Below are positions 42,098-46,199 of a stretch of 46,199 nt of DNA, piece by piece; positions within the stretch are counted from its first letter, which is position 1, and each line of letters begins with the position of its first letter. The translations under genes and the position numbers were made by a program. Origin of the DNA: Gordonia lacunae (GTDB lineage Bacteria; Actinomycetota; Actinomycetes; Mycobacteriales; Mycobacteriaceae); NCBI RefSeq assembly GCF_002149015.1, contig NZ_NGFO01000036.1, positions 1-46,199 on the forward strand. The letters are read 5' to 3'. The notes under the pieces are model-generated. The model did not search any database. It was not told where the DNA came from and was given only the letters and a program-made list of their open reading frames with translations.

Positions 42098-43483
42098 TCA
42101 GGCTCCGAGCAGCTTGCCGCCGAGATACTCGGCGACCTTGTCGAGCGCGACCCGCTCCTGGCTCATGGTGTCCCGTTCGCGCACCGTGACGGCCTGGTCG
42201 TCGAGGGTGTCGAAGTCGACGGTCACGCAGAACGGCGTGCCGATCTCGTCCTGTCGGCGGTACCGCTTGCCGATGCCCTGCGCGTCGTCGAACTCGACGT
42301 TCCAGTGCTTGCGGAGTTCGGCGGCGAGGTCGCGGGCCTTCGGCGAGAGCTTCTCGTTGCGCGACAGCGGCAGCACGGCGACCTTGATCGGCGCCAGACG
42401 CCGGTCGAGCCGCAGCACGGTACGAGTGTCGGTGCCGCCCTTGGCGTTCGGCACCTCCTCCTCGGTGTAGGCGTCGCAGAGGAACGCCATCAGCGAGCGT
42501 GTCAGGCCGGCGGCCGGTTCGATCACGAACGGGGTGTACCGCTCGCCCGACGCCTGATCGAAGAACGACAGGTCCTCGCCCGAGTGCTTGCTGTGCGTGG
42601 ACAGGTCGTAGTCGGTGCGGTTGGCGACACCCTCGAGCTCGCCCCACGGGTTACCGGTGAAGCCGAACTTGTACTCGACGTCGACGGTCCGCTTGGAGTA
42701 GTGCGACAACTTCTCCTTCGGGTGGTCGTAGAGCCGCAGGTTCTCCGGATCGATGCCCAGGTTGACATACCAGTCGAACCGCTGGTCGATCCAGTACTGG
42801 TGCCATTCCTCGTCCTCACCCGGCTTGACGAAGAACTCCATCTCCATCTGCTCGAACTCGCGGGTGCGGAAGATGAAGTTGCCCGGCGTGATCTCGTTGC
42901 GGAAGCTCTTGCCGATCTGCGCGATGCCGAACGGCGGCTTCTTGCGGGCGGTGGTCATCACGTTCTTGAAGTTCACGAAGATGCCCTGGGCGGTCTCCGG
43001 GCGCAGATAGTGCAGGCCCTCTTCGTCGTCGACGGGACCGAGGAACGTCTTCATCAGACCGCTGAAGGCCTTGGGTTCGGTCCAGTTGCCGGGCTGCCCG
43101 GTCTCCGGGTCGTTGATGTCGGCCAGACCGTTGGCCGGCGGGTGGCCGTGCTTGGCCTCGTACGCCTCGATGAGGTGGTCGGCGCGGTAGCGCTTGTGGG
43201 TGTGCAGCGACTCGACGAGGGGGTCGGTGAACACCTCGACATGGCCGGAGGCCTCCCACACCTGGCGCGGCAGGATGACCGACGAATCCAGACCCACGAC
43301 GTCCTCACGGCTGATGACCATCGTGCGCCACCACTGGCGCTTGATGTTCTCCTTGAGTTCGACGCCGAGCGGGCCGTAATCCCAGGCCGACTTGGTACCG
43401 CCGTAGATCTCACCGCACTGGTAGACCAGGCCCCGACGCTTGGCGAGGTTGACGACGGATTCCACATTGGACTGGGCGGCCAC
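42098..43483 (-). CDS. glyS: Glycyl-tRNA synthetase
   Basis: A 461-residue class II synthetase of the alpha2 type that charges tRNA-Gly. It shows LAKRRGLVYQCGEIYGGTKSAWDYGPLGVELKENIKRQWW, the class II motif 2 region (RPETAQGIFVNFKNVM, IGKSFRNEITPGNFIFRTREFEQMEMEFF), and motif 3 in EPAAGLTRSLMAFLCDAY. The C-terminal anticodon-binding domain is KVAVLPLSRNEKL...DAQGIGKRYRRQDEIGTPFCVTVD. The GTG start at 43483 has GGAGAG upstream and trims a frame that otherwise reaches 43867. Its position opposite smtB-zur equals Rv2357c in M. tuberculosis. Confidence 0.95.
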   Translation of the reverse strand: MAAQSNVESVVNLAKRRGLVYQCGEIYGGTKSAWDYGPLGVELKENIKRQWWRTMVISREDVVGLDSSVILPRQVWEASGHVEVFTDPLVESLHTHKRYRADHLIEAYEAKHGHPPANGLADINDPETGQPGNWTEPKAFSGLMKTFLGPVDDEEGLHYLRPETAQGIFVNFKNVMTTARKKPPFGIAQIGKSFRNEITPGNFIFRTREFEQMEMEFFVKPGEDEEWHQYWIDQRFDWYVNLGIDPENLRLYDHPKEKLSHYSKRTVDVEYKFGFTGNPWGELEGVANRTDYDLSTHSKHSGEDLSFFDQASGERYTPFVIEPAAGLTRSLMAFLCDAYTEEEVPNAKGGTDTRTVLRLDRRLAPIKVAVLPLSRNEKLSPKARDLAAELRKHWNVEFDDAQGIGKRYRRQDEIGTPFCVTVDFDTLDDQAVTVRERDTMSQERVALDKVAEYLGGKLLGA

Positions 43484-43669
43484 GGTTAACTGCTCTCCAC
43501 GGGTTGAGTGTTCGGCTGGGACGGTCGTGCTGACGCTCGGTGCTCGGCGTGCATCCAGGGATGCAGGCGGCAACCCGTACAGACTACCGAGCAGGTGTCC
43601 TGTTTCCCGAAAGCACCGTTCATCCGAGGCACTCGTCACGAACCGTAGGGCACACGCCGGCGTTCCGGA

Positions 43670-43686
43670 ACTGCCACAGTGGCAGT
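43670..43686. promoter_or_regulatory. Perfect inverted repeat touching the peptidase start codon
   Basis: ACTGCCAC-A-GTGGCAGT ends one base before GTG 43687, so it occupies the ribosome-binding-site position. It could be an operator or an RNA hairpin limiting translation. Confidence 0.5.
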
Positions 43687-45225
43687 GTGATCGTTCCAGC
43701 ACGACGGCGCGTCGGCATCCCCGTTCCGGCCCGGGCTCGCCGGTCGGTGACCCTGGCGGCATCTTTGGCGGTGACCCTGGCGCTCGGCGCGGGGTGCGCC
43801 GGCGAACAGGCCGCCGAGGTCGATCGACCCTCGCCGTCGCCGGTGTCCACGCCGTCGCCGGCACCACCGATCGCGACGGTCACGCCGGCCGCGCTGGGCC
43901 AGGCCGTCACCGTCGAGAACGTGATGGCCCACGTTCGCGCCTTCCAGCAGATCGCCGACAACAACGGCGGCAACCGCGCGGCCGGCACGTCCGGGTACGA
44001 CGCGTCGCTCGACTACGTCGCCGGGTTGCTCCGCACGGCGGGTTTCGACGTGACGACACCGCCGGTCGGCTACGAGCGCTTCGACGCCGGGCCGGTGAGC
44101 CTGACGGCCGACGACCTGAAGGTGGCGACGCGCATCGTCGAATACTCCGCAGGGACGGGCGACACCCCGGTCACCGCCGCGCCCGTATCCGTCCGCGGGC
44201 TCGGCTGCGCGAGCACCGACTTCCCGAGCACGGTGCGCGGGTCCGTCGCCGTGATCCCCCGGGGCACCTGCACCTTCGCCGACAAGGCGCGGAACGCGCA
44301 GTCCGCGGGCGCGGTCGGGGCGATCATGGTCAACAACGAACCCGGCCCGCTCACGGGTGCCACGCTCGGGCCGGACGACCGCCCCACGATTCCCGTCCTC
44401 GGGGTCTCCGCCGACGACGCAGAGCGGGTGCGGACAGCAGGATCGGTGACGCTCTCCGTCGAGGCGGAGACCTCCAGCATCAGCACGCGCAACGTGATCG
44501 CCGAGACCCGGACGGGTGCCGCCGACGACGTCGTGATGGCCGGCGCGCACCTCGACAGCGTCGTCGACGGACCCGGGATCAACGACAACGCGAGCGGCAG
44601 CGCGGCCGTCCTCGAGACCGCGCTGCGACTCGGCTCGTCCCCGCGCGTTCCACACCGGGTGCGGTTCGCGTTCTGGGGCGCGGAGGAGGACGGACTGGTG
44701 GGTTCCTCGGAGTATGTCCGCGGACTCGATCCGGCCGCTCGCGCGGCGGTGGCCCTCTATCTCAACTTCGACATGCTCGCCTCACCCAATGGCGGCTACT
44801 TCACCTACGACGGCGACGACTCCGAACACGAGGGAGCCGGTCCCGGCCCGGACGGCTCCGGAGGCATCGAGCGGACCTTCGAGAAGTTCTACGCCGACCG
44901 CGGCATCCCGCTCGCCCCCGACGACTTCGACGGCCGCTCCGACTACGGTCCGTTCATCGCGGTGGGCATCCCCTCCGGCGGGGTGTTCACCGGCGCCGAG
45001 ACCGAGAAGACCGAGGCGCAGGCCGAGCTGTGGGGTGGCCGTGCGGGAGAACCCTTCGACCCCGACTATCACACCGCGCGCGACACCCTCGACAACATCG
45101 ACACCGACCTCCTGGCCGTCAACGCGTCCGCGGTCGCGTTTTCGGTGGCGACGTACGCGTTGTCGACCGCAGGCGGGGACGGGGTGCCGCCCATCACCGA
45201 TCGCCGTCGCGCCAACGGTGGTTGA
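43687..45225 (+). CDS. Secreted M28-type aminopeptidase (probable lipoprotein, LpqL-like)
   Basis: A 512-residue exported metallopeptidase. The signal peptide carries an Arg-rich n-region and the hydrophobic run SVTLAASLAVTLALGAGC, where Cys37 may be lipidated. A Pro/Ser linker follows, then an M28 fold interrupted by a PA domain (about 150-260, VAVIPRGTCTFADKARNAQSAGAVGAIMVNN). Zinc ligands appear in AGAHLDSV, INDNASGSAAV, WGAEEDGLVGSSEY, LNFDMLASP and DYHTARDTLDN. It probably removes N-terminal residues from peptides outside the membrane; M. tuberculosis LpqL is similar in plan. It is divergent from glyS. Confidence 0.92.
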   Translation: MIVPARRRVGIPVPARARRSVTLAASLAVTLALGAGCAGEQAAEVDRPSPSPVSTPSPAPPIATVTPAALGQAVTVENVMAHVRAFQQIADNNGGNRAAGTSGYDASLDYVAGLLRTAGFDVTTPPVGYERFDAGPVSLTADDLKVATRIVEYSAGTGDTPVTAAPVSVRGLGCASTDFPSTVRGSVAVIPRGTCTFADKARNAQSAGAVGAIMVNNEPGPLTGATLGPDDRPTIPVLGVSADDAERVRTAGSVTLSVEAETSSISTRNVIAETRTGAADDVVMAGAHLDSVVDGPGINDNASGSAAVLETALRLGSSPRVPHRVRFAFWGAEEDGLVGSSEYVRGLDPAARAAVALYLNFDMLASPNGGYFTYDGDDSEHEGAGPGPDGSGGIERTFEKFYADRGIPLAPDDFDGRSDYGPFIAVGIPSGGVFTGAETEKTEAQAELWGGRAGEPFDPDYHTARDTLDNIDTDLLAVNASAVAFSVATYALSTAGGDGVPPITDRRRANGG

Positions 45226-45250
45226 CCAGCGACGACACCCGGGCATTGAT

Positions 45251-45272
45251 TGAAAACCATTTCCGTTAGAAT
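45251..45272 (+). promoter_or_regulatory. Zur-box-like site overlapping the smtB promoter
   Basis: TGAAAACCATTTCCG (45251-45265) resembles the AT-rich mycobacterial Zur box (TGAAAATnnTTTTCA type). TAGAAT (45267-45272) is a good -10. The site lies 39-60 bp upstream of smtB. Confidence 0.55.
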
Positions 45273-45310
45273 GGGCGGGTCAGTGGCGCGAGCCAGGCGA
45301 GAGGAGCGCG

Positions 45311-45685
45311 ATGTCGACCCAACCGTTGGACGGGCCCGACCCCGTCGAGGCGACCGATGCCGCGGCACGGGAAGCCGCCGCCGACCTGCTGCGCGCCCTC
45401 GCCTCCCCCACGCGGGTCGCGATCGTGCTGTCGCTGCGTGAGCGGGTGCAGTGCGTTCATGAACTCGTCGGGCATCTGGGCCTGAGTCAACCGCTGGTCA
45501 GTCAACACCTGCGTGTCCTCAAGGACGCCGGCGTGGTCCGCGGCCAGCGCAACGGCCGCGAGATCACCTACGAGCTCCTCGACGATCACGTGGCGCACAT
45601 CGTCGGCGACGCCCTGATCCACGCGAACGAGACCAACGACGGCCGCGCGGTGGCGTCCGATGCCCCCCGGGCGGTGAGCGAATGA
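45311..45685 (+). CDS. smtB: ArsR/SmtB-family zinc-responsive repressor
   Basis: A 124-residue winged-helix metal sensor: AADLLRALASPTRVAIVLSLRERVQCVHELVGHLGLSQPLVSQHLRVLKDAGVVRGQRNGREITYELLDDHVAHIVGDALIHANE. The alpha5 site DDHVAHIVGDALIHA supplies Asp and His ligands for zinc. In M. tuberculosis SmtB (Rv2358) is zinc-responsive and represses the smtB-zur operon when zinc is low. GAGGAG precedes ATG 45311. Its stop overlaps the zur ATG in ATGA, so both are translated together, and the glyS-smtB-zur order is the mycobacterial one. Confidence 0.94.
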   Translation: MSTQPLDGPDPVEATDAAAREAAADLLRALASPTRVAIVLSLRERVQCVHELVGHLGLSQPLVSQHLRVLKDAGVVRGQRNGREITYELLDDHVAHIVGDALIHANETNDGRAVASDAPRAVSE

Positions 45686-46110
45686 GCGGGGTCGCCTCCG
45701 GACCGCAGCCGGTCACCGGCATCCGGTCGACGCGCCAGCGAGCCGCGATCGCCGACGCCCTGGCCGGCACCGAGGATTTCTGCTCCGCCCAGGAGCTGCA
45801 CGAGATCTTGAAGGCCCGGGGCGAATCGATCGGCCTGACCACGGTCTACCGCAATCTGCAGGCGCTGAGCCAGGCCGGGCAGATCGACGTCCTGTGGGAC
45901 GGTTCCGGCGAGACCCGCTACCGCCACTGTTCGTCGGGACACCACCATCACCTCGTGTGCCGCGAGTGCGGCACCACGGTCGAGGTCCAGGCCGAACCGG
46001 TCGAGCGCTGGGCCGCGAAGATCGCGGCGCAGCACGGCTTCACCGACATCAACCACACCGTCGAGGTCTTCGGTCGCTGCGGCGACTGCCATGTCGCCGA
46101 GAACGACTGA
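45682..46110 (+). CDS. zur: Zinc uptake regulator Zur (FurB)
   Basis: A 142-residue Fur-family repressor: TRQRAAIADALAGTEDFCSAQELHEILKARGESIGLTTVYRNLQALSQAGQIDVLW is the DNA-binding part, with TTVYRNLQ as recognition helix. The regulatory zinc site uses the His-rich RHCSSGHHHHLVC. The structural zinc is held by CRECG and CGDC. With zinc bound it represses zinc-uptake and alternative ribosomal-protein genes. ATG 45682 overlaps the smtB stop by 4 nt. It is the second gene of smtB-zur, as in M. tuberculosis (Rv2359). Confidence 0.94.
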   Translation: MSGVASGPQPVTGIRSTRQRAAIADALAGTEDFCSAQELHEILKARGESIGLTTVYRNLQALSQAGQIDVLWDGSGETRYRHCSSGHHHHLVCRECGTTVEVQAEPVERWAAKIAAQHGFTDINHTVEVFGRCGDCHVAEND

Positions 46111-46144
46111 GCAAGAACACCTCTCGAGTCCTGCGGTGGCCAGC

Positions 46145-46199
46145 CCTGCCGCTCCCCTGAAGAGCGAGCTAGCGAGCGTCACCCCCGCCCCCTGAGGAG
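46145..46199. repeat. Start of another REP-like repeat array at the window edge
   Basis: GCTCCCCTGAAGAGCGAGC begins at 46151 and a second CCCCTGAGGAG begins about 37 bp later, running off the window. Core and period match the array at 30541-30745. Confidence 0.7.

Noticed and set aside
43484..43686. T-box riboswitch before glyS
   Set aside because: I looked for a T-box bulge and specifier loop on the minus strand and found neither in this short region.

Overview
The window is high-GC actinobacterial DNA, most likely from Gordonia or a close mycolic-acid-producing relative. Three things point there. First, gene order matches two M. tuberculosis segments: aceE-mabR-fabD-acpM-kasA-accD6 (Rv2241-Rv2247) and dnaG/dgt...glyS-smtB-zur (Rv2343c-Rv2344c, Rv2357c-Rv2359). 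Second, it carries a mycothiol-dependent-isomerase-type enzyme, an NDMA-dependent alcohol dehydrogenase, an Mce-associated protein, DUF3052 and DUF3145. Third, short REP-like intergenic repeats containing CCCTGAGG recur. The genus is an inference. No prophage, insertion sequence or CRISPR array was seen.

Layout. 1-1200: the tail of an unknown gene and a decayed AbiEi/DUF559-type gene. 1200-6780: an MDMPI-family enzyme, a transmembrane Ser/Thr kinase, a WYL regulator, an NAD(P)-binding protein and a CPBP membrane protease. 7100: tRNA-Val. 7236-11437: an ECF sigma factor with an Asp23-like partner, divergent from a seven-gene Asp23/AmaP/CsbD envelope-stress operon. 11522-14696: rtcB, ahpE, a DUF3052 gene and a probable lipoprotein. 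14903-23375: pyruvate dehydrogenase E1 and the mycolic-acid FAS-II operon with its regulator mabR; only one ketoacyl synthase (kasA) is present. 23450-30204: DUF3145, a serine hydrolase, NDMA-dependent ADH, a fadD5-like ligase and an enoyl-CoA hydratase, divergent from a double-TetR regulator. 30265-30745: two facing tandem repeat arrays. 30745-38046: assorted small enzymes, a QorB/HxlR pair and two tRNAs. 38163-41962: the cold-shock protein-dgt-dnaG operon. 42098-46110: glyS, a secreted M28 peptidase, and smtB-zur.

How the parts work together. The FAS-II genes are probably controlled by MabR, which looks leaderless. The 195-bp fabD leader holds two adjacent perfect inverted repeats, and the 3' end of mabR is strikingly AT-rich, so the fabD promoter/operator region may reach back into mabR. 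The echA-fadD5 and adh units look like a fatty-acid or alcohol catabolism module, with candidate TetR-type and KstR-like operators. The most system-like and least described block is the sigma/Asp23 region. It combines four Asp23-type proteins, three kinds of small membrane partner and a CsbD protein, opposite an ECF sigma factor that has no visible anti-sigma gene.

Limits: all calls come from reading the sequence and recalling families. No database search was run. Starts were chosen from ribosome-binding sites, overlaps and remembered family N-termini.
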